A DNA stretch of 64,000 nucleotides from Pithys albifrons albifrons (Eukaryota > Chordata > Aves > Passeriformes > Thamnophilidae): contig NC_092462.1 of NCBI RefSeq assembly GCF_047495875.1, forward strand, positions 37,229,523-37,293,522, given 5' to 3'. This document shows, one piece after another, positions 1 through 12,602 of this stretch; position 1 is the stretch's first letter, and every line of letters begins with the position of its first letter. The notes under the pieces are model-generated. The model made no database searches. It worked only from the letters and a program-made list of their open reading frames with translations, and had not been told where the DNA came from. Position numbers and translations under genes: made by a program.

Positions 1-1106
1 TAGTGATGGGTATGGGCAAAATCTTCTCTGAGTCTGATTTAAAAGATAAGCATAATTATTGCAGAGGAAAAAATATATTTAATTACCTTTCATTCCTGCA
101 GGGGTGAAAATGTCATTTTAAGTAACATATTGAATCTGATGCATACTTAATTTCTACAATCACAACTATAAGAAATATGGATTAACAAAGTTGGCAAAAA
201 TTCCATATTTGCATCAGTCATTTATACTATGTTAACATATGAGTGAGTAAGAAGCATTTGAATAAAGATCAAGTATCTTCCAGATATTATGTTCTGGTGA
301 ACAGGTAGAAGAAAAGTCACTTCTCTTTCTATATACTAGAAAATCACATCCTAGAAGAGAGACAATTAGATTGGGATATTTGTTTCTGTCTTTTTGTTTG
401 TTCATTTATTAGTCGTGAACTTCAGGAAGGGAATAACTTCAAGATTGTTAGTTGTTCAATCCGCCTTCACATTATATAAATACTCAGGGCATTTTTTTTG
501 CTTTACCTGAAGAGATTCAAAGAATTAAAATGGGATTGGATTCAACAGAGGAAGTTAGGAATTTCATTTTTGCATTTCTGTACTTCCATTTGCATTGTAT
601 CAACCTATTTCAATTTCAGAATTTCCAACTGACTCTTTTGTTGCTTTTCTGTAAGAAACATCCATGCTTTATTTGTTATTAAAATAGTTATTTTTAGATC
701 ACCTTTCAAGCTGAGAAGGTGACATATTGTCACACATTGTCATATATAGAGATTAAGGTTAAAATGTCACTCAGTTTGTTTGACAAACTGAGCTACCCGT
801 GACCTGCTTTCCGGACTACTTAGCATTACAAATAGCTCAATGGTACAGTGGCTTAAAGCAAAGCTCCTGCTGACTTTCTATTGCAGGTCTTACTATTCAG
901 TATGTCTGCATATCAGGATGACAGGTCAGGAAAGAGGTGACAACTAATTATGTGACCTTATTAATGACCATCCAGGAAAACTGTATTTTAAATTATTTGC
1001 TCATTAGCACAGAGGAATTCAGCAGCTAAGGAAAGATATTATTTTGTTCTACAGGTTTTCATCAGCTGCTTTAATTGTGAGTGTGTTTTTGTGTTGTTGC
1101 TATAAT
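1..1106. other. Unannotated AT-rich stretch
   Basis: I see no gene, RNA or recognisable repeat here. The only long open frame (76 codons near 452-682) is Phe/Leu-rich and reads as translated AT-rich DNA. Intron or intergenic DNA is the simplest reading. Confidence 0.6.
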
Positions 1107-1111
1107 GTCAG

Positions 1112-1737
1112 TGTCTTGGTTTGAGATAAGCAACTGCCAACCCCCCCAAGCACAGAGAGAAAAGCCTCCCTCCTAACACCAGGGAAAGGGAGGAAAAGAG
1201 AGGGGAAAGAAAAAAAAAACACTTCAAACTGCATTTATACTAAATCTACATATATTTTTCACAGAAAGAAAGAGACAATTAGAAGAGAGTACAAATATAC
1301 ACTCACACAAGTCTACAACAACAAGTTCCCCACCTCAACTTCTTAACGAACACACAAATTCTACTGTCTTAACTACACATTACTTAAGAAGAAGCTTACT
1401 CCCCAGGGAGACAAACCCAAGCAGAAAAGAGACCCAGAACAACACATTTTACTTTCCTGAGGTACCCTGTGAGCCAGTGGTGGGCCTGGTCCTCTCCATC
1501 CCCCCTGGGACAGCATCGTGCATCCTCCCAAGAGGAGGGCTGAGAAGCGACTGCCTTAACCACTCCCACACTGGTTCCTCCTTCCCTGGAGATGATGTCA
1601 TAATGTGGTATGGAATACAAAATTACTGGCTAGAAGAGGTCAGCTGTTAGCTCAGCCCAGCTCAAGTCAGCTGACAGCTTCGGCCTAGTCCACACTTCAG
1701 AGCCCAAATCTAGGCCCACCTAGGTGAACCCATAACA
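1112..1737 (-). mobile_element. Solo LTR, ERVL-like (avian endogenous retrovirus)
   Basis: A 626-bp block that begins TG (tgtcttggtttg) and ends CA (cccataaca). It is flanked by the exact 5-bp repeat gtcag at 1107-1111 and 1738-1742. TG...CA ends plus a 5-bp duplication are the integration signature typical of ERVL-type avian retroviruses. The composition is clearly more GC-rich than its surroundings. The minus orientation is my best guess: read that way the element starts TGTTATGGG and ends AAACCAAGACA, as passerine ERVL LTRs usually do, and a TATAAA-like box (around 1232-1240) precedes a poly-pyrimidine run. No internal gag/pol/env sequence adjoins it, so it is a solo LTR left by LTR-LTR recombination. 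Minus-strand ORFs inside it are not genes. Family name not determined. Confidence 0.8.
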
Positions 1738-2758
1738 GTCAGGTTTATTCTAGGGAAGTTGAGGTTGGAAAAGGAAGGAAGAAGGAAGAACAGAGACTGA
1801 GATGAGCTCCTATTACCAATGTTTAATATGCAGACTTGGATCATATACTGTCCACAGATGCCGCTAAGAAAATGCCTGTCACCTCACTCTGAAGCATTCT
1901 TAGTACAAATGCAATTTATTACTTACAGTAAAGCTGTCTTTTCTAAACACATGATTTTATTTTAAAAAGCAGATAACAGGGCCAAACTCCCACAGGCATG
2001 GCTAGCTCATGCTTTTTATAAGAATGTTCCCTGCTATATTTTAGCTGCAGACTTTGAAAGCACAGAATTTCTATAGCTTTCCAGCTAAGGGTTGATGAGA
2101 ATTTATTTTCATATTAGTGAACAACAAATGTTCTCTAAATTGTTTTTGCTAAAATCAAGACACAACAAATTACAGTAACCTTACATGGAAAATTTCATTC
2201 TTAGTGATTCTGTCTTGTCAAAATTATAGATAATTAAAATCATTACCTTAAAAAAAATCAACTAGGAAACATGAAAGGTGCTACAGTTTCACAGCTGTAA
2301 TTTTTAATGACAGAAACTAAAAGAGGAGGTTTTTGATATCTCTCCTCTTTGAGCAAAAGCACTGTTTTCTGAAACTCCAGTGTGCTAATAACCTGTCAGT
2401 GGTTGTAAATGGGCTTTAAACTAAGCTCATATTGAAGGCACAAATTAGCTTTAACAAAATTTCTCATCAGAACAAACATTTTTCAGTCTCTATATGGTAC
2501 AAAGAGCTTGGCTGAAATTATGTTTAAAATTGTTTCTATTCATTCAAAAGCACCCTATCAGCTCATGTTTTTCATATAATTTTTATAATACTATTAAGGC
2601 AATTGGCCATTCAAGTTTCTTTTCACCTGTCTCAGCAGATGGCATGTTGGAGGCCCTATCTCACAAATGCTAATGTCTTTTATCTATTTATTTGAAAATT
2701 TGACCATTCAATTAAGTTCTCCACTGTTGTTTTGAGGGAAAACATTTATACTTTGGTG

Positions 2759-2812
2759 TATACACACACACACACACCCCACCCCACCCCCATAGGGCAG
2801 ACACACACCCAT
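2759..2812. repeat. AC-rich / CCCCA simple repeat
   Basis: A short (AC)n run is followed by CCCCA-type units and further ACACACC, an impure low-complexity tract. Confidence 0.8.
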
Positions 2813-5320
2813 ACACATCAAACTGAAACCAAATAATTTTGGGTTTGGTTTTTGTGTTCAAGAAAAGAGCTGCCACCATATATTATCTGCTCATAGCTAG
2901 CCAGATCAGAAACCCTTAACTTCACTGTTCTTTTTTGCAGAGATATATTGAAAGAAAGGTAGGAGGCTTCTACATTGCAAAAAATCTCATTTAATTTAAA
3001 GGGAAAGCAGCATGCCAATTCCATGGAAAACTGATGGGACATGTTAAGGAAACATCTCAGGTATGTTTATACAGGTAGCTTCCAGGGAAAAGATGCAGCT
3101 AGGAGCGCAGTACTTTGATAAGTATATTAGTCCATCTTATAAGAAATCATATTCTGATGCTGTTATGGTTTTGGAAGACTCTCTGTTAATTTAACATTAT
3201 ATTTTCATAACTTCATAAGTAAATCCCTTAAAACTTTCCAGAGAAGTCCAAATTTTCCTTATTTTTTCTTTTTAATTGTGCTCTAAAATTTGATAATTAT
3301 TTGCATATTTTATTAAATGGTAAAAAAAAAATAATTCATTATTAAATTCTACCATGTATCATTATCTACCTAACAGTGTTTTTATTTTGCACAGTAGATG
3401 TCCATGGAGACTAGTGAGATTCCTGAAGCTTTAAGTCTCTGCATTGCACAAAATACTGTCTTCTTTTGATATTTGTAGGAAAATGTCAAGATGCTTCTCC
3501 AAACCCAAAAGCATCCTTTCTTACTTGCCTCAAATTTAATGGTAGGAATTTATAATATATGTCCTTTTGTGTGTAGGAGAACAGGCTTTTGGAAAACTCA
3601 GGAAACTGGACTTTCTCGAAATGCCTTGCTATATTTATTTAAAGTAAAGCTATAAAGTACAATTAAGAGTCCTCAAGAATTTACCTGGACAACCAAAACC
3701 CAGAAAATATTAAACCATTTTGAACTTTGAAGAACTGAAATAAGGATACAGAAAAAAAAATAACATCCATAGGGCTTCACTTTTACTATTTTATGTTGTT
3801 TTAAAATGCGAAATAAATCTTTTCTCATCTTTTAGAACTGATGAAACCACAAATGCTCTGTATTACACTGGTGCACAGGAGTTTCTGGACTACTGAGCAA
3901 GACTACTCATTCCCATTTTTTAGGTTAAGCAGTTTAAACATCTGAAAGAATGTGAGGAAATGTTAAAGAAAGTAGACTAGTCCAGCTGGGCTTTGGTCAT
4001 TGTCCACTCCTTGCTGTATAGAGACTGTATTTTCCAGGGGTTTGAGTTCAGTTTTCACATCTGTGAACAGGAGTATCTTATTTCAGAAACCTCATGAAGA
4101 ATGTGTCTCAACGTGTTACTTCAAAAAGGAAAACTTGTGTTGAAATACATTACTGTGTAGGTTACACTACTATTGTGTAGATGTATGTATACCACTTAGG
4201 TCTTATGTGAATGTTCAGGTTCAGGAACAGCTTTTTGCTGAATCTAGTACTGAACTTAATCTCACCATGAGTAGTCAGGCATCTCACAAGGTAATTGGAT
4301 GCTTCAATGAACATACAAATAGAAGCTGTTTGGAAAATGAAATTTAAACTTTTTAAAGGAAAGACATTTTTCTGTTATATTGATCCAATTGAATGGCATT
4401 AAGTGGATATTAGGAGCTCTCTATTTTAGTATCTTAGTGTTCAGCAACAAAAAGAGTACATGGATTCTATACGTAAAATTAAAAAAAAATGGAAAAGCAT
4501 ACAATGTAAAGTATCTGGAAAAATTAGTCATTTCGTCAGAAACACTACTAAATATGTACTAGGTTTACAAGTAAATGGTTTTATAGATTCGTGTACAAAA
4601 GATTATATTATTTCCTGTAATTTTAATCAACGCTTCTTTAATATCTGCTGAAGCTCACTCTAAAGTTGACTGTTTTCTTTGCTGTATGTAGTTGTTAGGT
4701 AAAAACAAATAATATTGGAGAAGTTTTTTAATATGTCTGGTTTTAATTCCTATCTCTAAAAAATCTTCTTTTTAGTTTGGATATTTGACCTTTAGGATGG
4801 CATTTTCCTTTCACTCTGTATTAAATTTAAGACCAGTCAATGCATTCCAAACAAAATCAATGAATCACAGAAAGAGGTACGTGATAAGACTGTTCAAGAA
4901 ATATTTGTATTTGGTTCTGAGGTTTGCAGATAAATATTCTGTAAGTTTGGAGAAATGAGCAGACCTTTGTTAAGTACTATTTTTGGGCCAGTGAGCTGGA
5001 GATCATTCCATAAAAATTCCTTATGGCATACATCAGTTCTTAGTTGCTATTATAGAAAATGTTGAGTTTCTATTCTCTAAAGTGCTTTAAAGACAGTGTG
5101 AAAAGCACCTTTGTCAATACACACCAGTGCAAATTCAAGAAATCAATGGCAAAATTTTTGCATTTGAAAATAGCACAGTTGCAGTCCTGGTTGTGGTTGA
5201 AAGATGACAAAAGATGTACAATAGGAATAGATCAGTGACTAGTGTTTTTTATTCATGAGCTTCATTGTTTTCTTTTCTCTGTCTAATCCACAATCCACTC
5301 AAGCATTCTTGGCTCCTCAC

Positions 5321-5345
5321 TTTTTTTTTTTTTTTTTTTTTTTTT
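5321..5345. repeat. Poly-T tract, 25 bases
   Basis: An uninterrupted run of 25 T. It could be the antisense A-tail of a decayed retroposon, but no body is recognisable next to it. Confidence 0.85.
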
Positions 5346-6538
5346 AGCTCAGTAAGACTTCTTACCATTTTATCATCAAATCCACTCCTTTCCTCCTTTC
5401 CATCCTTGTGGGCAATTTTTTCCTTCTTCCTTTGTATCTAAAATCTGAATACTTGATATGTCATCTTCTCCCATACTTATCTCTTTCTGTTCATCTCTGC
5501 AGTTTTTGCCTTCATCTTTTTTAAAATCAAGTCCTTTGCCATGTTTTTAATAATGGGGTCACCTCACATGTTTAATAACAGCCTCTTGTCCTTTACCTCT
5601 CATGCTTCAATTACTGGTTTGCTTTTCATTGCTACTCTTCTTGTTTCCTGTGACGTGAATAGGAATTCTATTATAATCTCTCATTACAAAGTCGTTTTAA
5701 AATTACATCCTTTGAGAAAATGTCTTACTCCTTTTCTATTCCAAACTTCCAGTTCTTATATATATGCAGCAAAGGCCTCTTAAATGTGTGTGTAGTGGAC
5801 AGTACGCCTTATAAGCAGTGATATTGATAAATTAGCATGCTAAAATAAAGAGTAAGTGATGTGACACAAGACTGACTGAACTGGTACCATGAGTTCAGAT
5901 TCTCTGACTTTGCTTTGGTTGTTTCCCCTGATCTACAACATTAGTTATACAGCTTCAGTTGTTTTAGATATAATGGTTTACAAAACATGGAACTTCATCT
6001 GCCAAAAAAGTGACAGAGAGAAATGACTAATGTCACTTTTTAGTAGGGAGGTTTGCTTTTTCTTTTTCACTTTTTTTTTTCCTTCCACTTTACACTTTCA
6101 GGCATGAATTAATCTAGTCTATATTAAATGAGTTGTAGGTCTCAAGATTTTTATCACTAATGAAGACTAAGAGTAAAAAGCCCTGATCTGAAACAAAGCC
6201 CAAATGATCCTTCCTATGAAAAGAGAAATTAAAGGAAATAGGGGAAATCTAATAAATTAAATCCCTCTCATATTCACCCTTGAAATTGGTGGTCTTAGAT
6301 ATGGTGTGCTGCAAAGCATCAGTATTCATGCCATAGTAGACTGAATTAATAGCATTGAAAAGTGAATTATTTCATAGCAGAGATTTTCATTTTTTCTACT
6401 GTAGTATTTTTAAAAGAGAAAATGGAAATGCATGAATTTTCTGGTATGAATTATTTTCTTTTTTATAGTATTCAACTTCACTAGCCAATCATTGTGCATG
6501 TCATTTCTAATGGATAAAATATTCCTGTACCAGCTGTA

Positions 6539-6854
6539 TGTATGTATGGCCAAACTTCGCGAACGAAGATTTAGGAAGGGCTGTCCCCATGTGGGTGTGC
6601 CCTTCCAGCCTGCGCAGTGGATTTTAGGTGAGGCTCAGTGTGCGCAGAACTGGCCCCACCGTTTAAGTCCTGAGGTTCATCTGCCACAGCCGAGCGAGCT
6701 TGGACGGTGCCAGTGAAGTCCTCAGGACTAGAACCTACAGCACCCGGCATTTTCCAGGAGGTCTCCCATCCAAGTACTAATCCGGGGCTGACCCTGCTTA
6801 GCTTCCGAGATCTGACGGGATCGGATGTCAGGGAGGCATTTAACTGCCCACATG
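6539..6854 (-). mobile_element. 5S rRNA-derived SINE, copy 1 (full length)
   Basis: Read on the minus strand, roughly the first 130 bases match vertebrate 5S rRNA. The A-box region agctaagcagggtc (6790-6803) is intact, and the C-box region tggatgggagacctcctgg (6754-6772) has one change, CCG to CCT. A unique body of about 190 bp follows. Near the 3' end are two hairpins: ggaagggc paired with gcccttcc, then cttcg-ttcg-cgaag. It ends in an ACATACATAC-type tail. The first 20 or so bases differ from real 5S, and the body is foreign, so this is a SINE and not a 5S gene. Direct repeats ccagctgta lie at 6530-6538 and 6855-6863 (9 bp, edges slightly uncertain). The body does not resemble a CR1 3' end. 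A 74-codon open frame at 6492-6716 runs through the element on the opposite strand and is not a gene. Confidence 0.88.
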
Positions 6855-6863
6855 CCAGCTGTA

Positions 6864-8193
6864 CAACATTATAATTAAACTTTTCTTACTTTTGATGGAT
6901 AAATTACTGGAAGCATTTATAAAGTGGAACACCCGCATTACCCATCATTTCCCTTTTTGGTATATTGCACTAGAGAGTCTTATTTCTCTGTACATACTGT
7001 AACATAAAATTGTGGGGAGGGAAATTGCAATCAGCATGAAGTAACTGATAGGAGTCTTTTTAGTTTTGATAATGGAGGCTTCTCAGCGAGTGGTGGCAAA
7101 ATGCTTCTTAGGAACTAAAAGTTCTGCTTTCCATTTGCTTGAAAAGAAGCTAATCTATTAAAAATCAATTGCAAATGTGATTTTAGAGTGTCAAAATCTG
7201 AGATTTTCATTTGTTGAGGAATTCTAAATATTGCAGTTAGTTTTAACCTTGAAAATTCAGTTATATAAGTCAGTTGTTGAACAAGCACCAAAATTTCCAG
7301 TTGAAACATTTGTGTGCATTTGATTCATATGCAATCTGCAGTTTTTATGGACTTTATTCCACTGCCTTCAATGGGATCACTCATTCCCAGCAAATTAGTA
7401 TTTTCTTTCACGCTTCACAAAGATCTGTCTTCTAGAAAGCCCAGCAACAGTTTAATAAGTTGGGAGACTCTGCAACCAGATCAGACATCTTATCAACAAA
7501 AACCTTAGAGACAAACAGGGAACATAAAATACCTGGGATACCTTGCATAAGATACACTCCAAGAGTTCCAAGGAATGCACAAATCAATAACCTGTGGTTG
7601 GTATATGCAGTGCAGATCCCTAGTCTATGAATATGGTGAATTTACACTGGGGTGGTTCTCTATTTTCTTATTTACAGCCTTTTTCCCATTTGGAAGTTGT
7701 TCTTATGAGAGGAAAAAAAGCCAGTAGGGCCATCCTGCTCACTTTCCATTAAGAATATCTCTGGAGGACTGGTAGGATAGATAAGGAGGTGGACACACTG
7801 TTAGCTCTGCACAGGCAGAGTTATGAGGCATTGCTGCAGGTTGTGTAGTGCACAGCTGTGGATAACTCCTCCTTCTGTGTTACAGTATATGGCTACAGTA
7901 GTTATAACTTACTTTGGTGTGCTGCTGATCAAACTTGGGCATGCTGTGGCAATGCACAACATAGAATGTATCAGAAGGGAAACTAAACTGCAGTGACAGT
8001 ATCTTGAAAAGGAGGGATCTGAACTATATTTTAAGAACTTTAATAATCACAGTGAAGAAAAGATTGACCTTCCAGCTGTATGGGTGATCAATATCACCAC
8101 TACATCTGTTTCACCACTTAATCTAGTAATAAGCTTGTGGGTTCTTTTTCACTGTTGTTTGTGCTTATTTCCCTTTTCCCCTTCAATGTTCAG
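6864..8193. other. Unannotated AT-rich stretch
   Basis: Unique sequence with no recognised repeat or gene. Short open frames have no domain signal. Confidence 0.55.
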
Positions 8194-8284
8194 CTCCAAA
8201 CTCTGGACAGGCTCTGCCTGAGTCCTGTCCTGAAATTCAAAACCTACAGCTTTCCAGATACAGAAATGTCAACCAAAAGGACAA
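8194..8284 (+). other. Exon-like segment (weak)
   Basis: A 91-base segment is preceded by a pyrimidine-rich tract ending in CAG and followed by the consensus-like donor ACAA/GTGAGT. Two frames are open across it. One reads LQTLDRLCLSPVLKFKTYSF and onward. I do not recognise a protein family, and 64 kb of AT-rich DNA will contain such coincidences, so this is a candidate only. A noncoding RNA exon or chance are both possible. Confidence 0.15.
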
Positions 8285-8285
8285 G

Positions 8286-10904
8286 TGAGTCCTCTGAAAA
8301 CCAGCATCAATGTGACTGTAGGTGGAAGAACATTTGACTTTTTCTCTTTTGTATAGGACAAATTCTGCTTAACACGTACTTGTCAGTATTCCAAAAAACA
8401 GTCAGATTTCAATCCCCATTAAAAACCCGCTTCAGCCAAAACTATAAACTTCCTTAGAATGAAATTTTTCTCTCACCAAGTCTCCATTTCCAAGCTGTGT
8501 GTAGAAAATGTCCACAGACATTCCCCTTGCCTCCAAAGTATTTAAAGCAGAACAAGACATTTGAAATAACTGTTATATTTTTGCTATTATTATTTTTATT
8601 TTCAATCTTTTATGACAGTCAAAAGTCTTTTCTTGAGATAGTTAGCAGAGGAACAATGTATCTTACTGAGGCCTTGGCTTGGCACCCTGCTTGTGTAGTT
8701 GGTACAAACAACATGCACTTTCAGAGGAAATGAGCAAGGGTGATGAATAGAAAGGAGATAGATGATATCTTCTCTGGGACTTTCCCGGAATAAGCTGGAA
8801 ACTTAAATCCTCAATTCTAAAACTGGCCTTTTCTCTTACAGATCAACTAGTCTGTGCAATGGATGCACTCTGCCACCTAGATATCTTCCTTGAATTGTGA
8901 TAACCTGAAGTGCATTTCTGATGCTTCATTCAGTGTAATAATGATAGATGCATTTTGTTGTTTCTTTTATCCCCATTATATTTATACGCAGTTGAATGGT
9001 GAACATATATTTTGAAGACAAGGGTGCACCAGAAACATTGAGATACTTGCAAGAGGACATGCCCATATACTCTATTAATGCCTTCTAAAGCACTATTATT
9101 ATAAACTTCATAAACCAAGAAATTTCAGTAATTGATGGCATTACATTGAGTAAAGCACTCATTCTGTTTCAAGTCAACGTATGACCCGTATGAAATACCA
9201 CTTGCAGGTCCAAATAAGAACACAAAGATCTTAATGCTGTTGAACTATTATGTATCATACAATTTTTCATGTACTATACATGTATATTATTATCCAGAGA
9301 AGTAATTAGGAATTCATGCCATTGGTGAGAAAGATTGGCCATATGTTATTGAAAGTTGTTAGTATAGATTGTTTCAATCTCCAGTGTCTCTTCAAGTATA
9401 CTTTTTTGCAGCTCTCAATGTCTCTAGATATCCTTATTCTCTCTGCTTTAAAGGGAGAATGATCAATTTTGTTGTTTGGCCATGTATCTAAGTGGGTAAG
9501 AGCAAAAACTTTACCAATTCTTTGGCCTATACAAAAATACTTATTTCTGTTGCTAAAGACAGTAAAAAATGGCAAGAGTGAAAAAGTTACAGCTTACCTG
9601 CCTGAATTTTTGAATTTCCTTTAAAATATCATTATTGTTTTTCTTTTGCTTGTCTGCTTTTTCAAAGGCAGTTTCTGATTTTTCTTTCTCATATAAAAAC
9701 ATGAATCCATGTGAAAACAAGTTTAGAATGTTATTGGTGACATCAAGGGTTGAATGGAATAAATTGCACTACCTCTTCTCTGGCTGTCACTACTTTGCTT
9801 GATACAGTAGTAAAGCCAAACATATGCAAGGACTTTGGATCCTTAGTTCTTGGATCTATAAAGGGTAAGCTGTCTTTTGAGTTCTTGATTTTATAGGATT
9901 AGCACATTAAATTTAACACTAAGTACTACTCTAGGACTTAGATACTTGTCAATGTATGATTCATCTTAAAATTTAGTCTTTATTTAAATGCTTTGTAAAC
10001 TACACAGAATAACCATGGTAGAAGCTTCTTTTTCATTAAAAATGCAGCTCAGCAGACTTGTGATAAATGGTGATGTTACAAATATGCCAATCCCTTCTGG
10101 AATACTGAAGTGATTCTGGACTTTGCCAAGAATTTGACATGCCACCCTAAATGTTTAATCAGGGATGCTGTGACATTCAATGCTGCCTGTATAAATGTGT
10201 CAGTCTAATTTTTATTAAATGAAATAGCATCTGCTTCTGGAAAAAAAAATAAAAGAAAAATCATGACTGAACCAAACTAATGCTATTAATGTTTCTCACT
10301 GGATGTGATATAAATAATCTAAAGTTATCTATGATCCTTGCTTCACTGAGCACAAACTTCCCTAGTAAAAGTTTTGAATTAGAATAGAACTCAGAAGAGT
10401 GCTGTGTCAAATTAATGATCATGAAGCAAGGCTCACAGAGCATTAGTAGTCAGCTTTTGCCTTGTGTGAGACCAGGGAATAGATGCCATTCAGCTATCTG
10501 AATAGAATTTCTATGCTAAAATCTGTCCTTCAAAAACCAGGAGAACCTTACGGGACTTTCCTGTGACTTGTCCATTGAATGATTCTGTTCTGGCCATGAA
10601 AAATAAAATAGTGGATTTCAGATAAGGGCCAGAGTAGCCAACTAAAAAGAATCATTATTAAGCTGTTGCTGCTGCAGATTAAATTCTGAAAAACCTTGCT
10701 GATATGTATTACCTTCTGGTTTTTTATGTAGTCTGAAGCTTTTTTAAAGTGAGGCTATGTTACACCCTGATCCAACTTTACCAGGTGTGCATCATAATTT
10801 CAGGCTTCATAAGATTTTTCTGACACAAACCCTTATAAAGCCATTAGTCCTTTGGTGCCTTGAGTTAACATTGAGAGAATAACTACATATCATTAAATTT
10901 CTTT
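8286..10904. other. Unannotated AT-rich stretch
   Basis: No gene or recognisable transposable element seen. Open frames on both strands are short and unremarkable. Confidence 0.55.
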
Positions 10905-10910
10905 TAATTT

Positions 10911-11585
10911 GGCGAGAATATGGGCATTTTGGCAAAAAGAGTTTTACAAAGATATCATGCAACTGTACAAAAGCCTAAAACAAATTACCAGGATTAGCAA
11001 GCATTGCTATAGTAAGGAACTTTTGTTACACCCAGCAAACACAAATTCCACACTACTTAAGTTAGGTACCCATAACTTACAGAAAATAAGTGTTTAAATT
11101 ACTCATAGGAGGAAGAAAAAAGTAAGGGAAGCAAAATTAAGAGATAAAAGGATAAAGAGATAAAAAGAGCATAGTTACCACTCAGAAGGTCACACATGGA
11201 TGGCTTCAAAGATAACAGGCCAGAGCCCACAATGAAGACCTGGTGCTGTCCCCTCATCTGCTATGGTCACTGCAGCCAGACCTTTGGTTCACCAACCACT
11301 CCCTGTCTCCTTAGCAACAGTGAGGGGTGTCACAGCTAATTAGAGGCTCCAGGTGGTGTGGTGTGGGTGGTTTACCCGGCAGACCTTGCTTGAGTTCTAG
11401 CCCAGCCTTGTGGCTCCCGTGGCCACATGGCCACATGGCTACAGCTACTCTGGGCAAGTTCCACCATGTGCCCACAGAGCCAGCCCAGCCCTTCCTACAC
11501 ACGCACTCACAGAGACAAGATGGTTGATTCAACCCACTAATCAGTGAGATATATATCTGGTCTCTGACCTGACAGACTACTAGCA
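10911..11585 (-). mobile_element. Probable solo LTR (6-bp target duplication)
   Basis: A 675-bp block with the 6-bp repeat taattt on both sides (10905-10910 and 11586-11591). On the minus strand it starts TGCTAGTAG. Its other end is CC instead of the expected CA, one substitution away. Its second half (about 11200-11530) is distinctly GC-rich against the AT-rich background, and it has a purine-rich run at about 11100-11170, a composition seen in avian LTRs. No internal retroviral genes adjoin it. A 6-bp duplication is typical of ERVK/alpha/beta-type avian retroviruses. The duplication is AT-rich and could be coincidental, so the call is moderate. Open frames inside (10909-11097 plus, 11311-11586 minus) are not recognised proteins. 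Confidence 0.5.
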
Positions 11586-11591
11586 TAATTT

Positions 11592-12448
11592 AGGCTCGGA
11601 TCCATCCTCTGGTGTTGAAATAACAAAGTACATAGGTTCTATTCTGCCATCAACATGTGATAAATGCTTTAATAATATCAGCTTATCCAGGTCTTACTTT
11701 CCAGTGCTTGTGAGAAAATAGTGGACCCCATCATAGTTTCCACACTGCTGTTTAATTGTTCTGGCACAGGACGTGGCTCATGCTGGGTTGAAAAACAGAA
11801 ACATGCTCCACAGCTCATGGCATATGCAAAGAAGAAGTGTAAGTGTAATAAGCAGTGGGGTTTGTGTGTATGCCCTAAATCCTCTGAAGTTTTACAGGAA
11901 GTATGGTACTAAAGAACCAAAAACTATTTTGAGACATACTTAAAATATTAATGGAAAGACAGAGAGCTCTCTCTTTTTATGTAGCCAAAGCTTCCAGTAA
12001 AGTTGAAGACGAAAAGACATTTTTCTTATAGCTCTGTTTCTCCCAGTGATTCCAACAAAAAGTTGTACCATATTATTTTTTGACAAAATAATAAAGTAAG
12101 ACTCAAGTATCTTGACGACCTCTGGATTGTAAAGCTATTTACATGCTCTTACTTAATCAACACAAAATTGAAGAACTGCTGTGTTTGCCAGCATTCTTTC
12201 CTATCTGGAAAGTGGTTGCAGTCAGAACTACCAGAATCCCTTCTAGCTGATGAATTATTAGATGTGTCTGGTGGCAATAAATAAATACTGTTCTATATTT
12301 TCTTTGGTGTAATACTGTGTCTAAGGATATATACTGCAACACTTCTACCCAGATCTGATATCCACCTCTACTGCTGGGTGGGAACAAAAGATAAAACCCA
12401 GGATTACATTCAGAAGCACAGATTATGCCTAAAAAGAGACATCAAACA
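11592..12448. other. Unannotated stretch
   Basis: No recognised gene or repeat between the probable LTR and the tRNA-derived SINE. Confidence 0.55.
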
Positions 12449-12602
12449 CTGAGATTAGCTCAGTTGTTTAAAACTTGGTTGTAGTAATGCCAAGGTCATG
12501 GGTTCAATTCCCTATGTGGGCCACTGACTTAAGAGTTGGACTCAATGATCCTTGTGGGTCCCTTCCAACTCAGAATAGTCCGTGATTCTATTCTGTGATT
12601 CA
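12449..12602 (+). mobile_element. tRNA-Ile/CR1 composite SINE (TguSINE1-like)
   Basis: The head matches a tRNA-Ile gene along its length: A-box-like tagctcagttg at 12456-12466 and B-box-like gggttcaattccc at 12500-12512, ending gtgggcca. After a short linker, the tail is the 3' end of a CR1 LINE (ttggactcaatgatccttg, then gggtcccttccaactcag). It finishes with ATTCTGTG-type repeats. This architecture is that of TguSINE1, a family known from passerine birds and mobilised in trans by CR1. The anticodon loop and stem pairing are degraded, so this is not a functional tRNA. It is the best single clue to host order. Confidence 0.88.

Larger units (their letters stand above)
1743..6529. other. Unannotated AT-rich stretch with two simple repeats
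   Basis: Unique AT-rich DNA. It holds a short AC/CCCCA-rich patch (about 2759-2810) and a 25-base T run (5321-5345). I see no convincing gene, and the open frames of 60-80 codons lack recognisable domains. Confidence 0.55.

Noticed and set aside
12449..12523. Functional tRNA-Ile gene
   Set aside because: Stem and anticodon-loop pairings are degraded and the sequence continues directly into a CR1 tail, so it is a SINE head.
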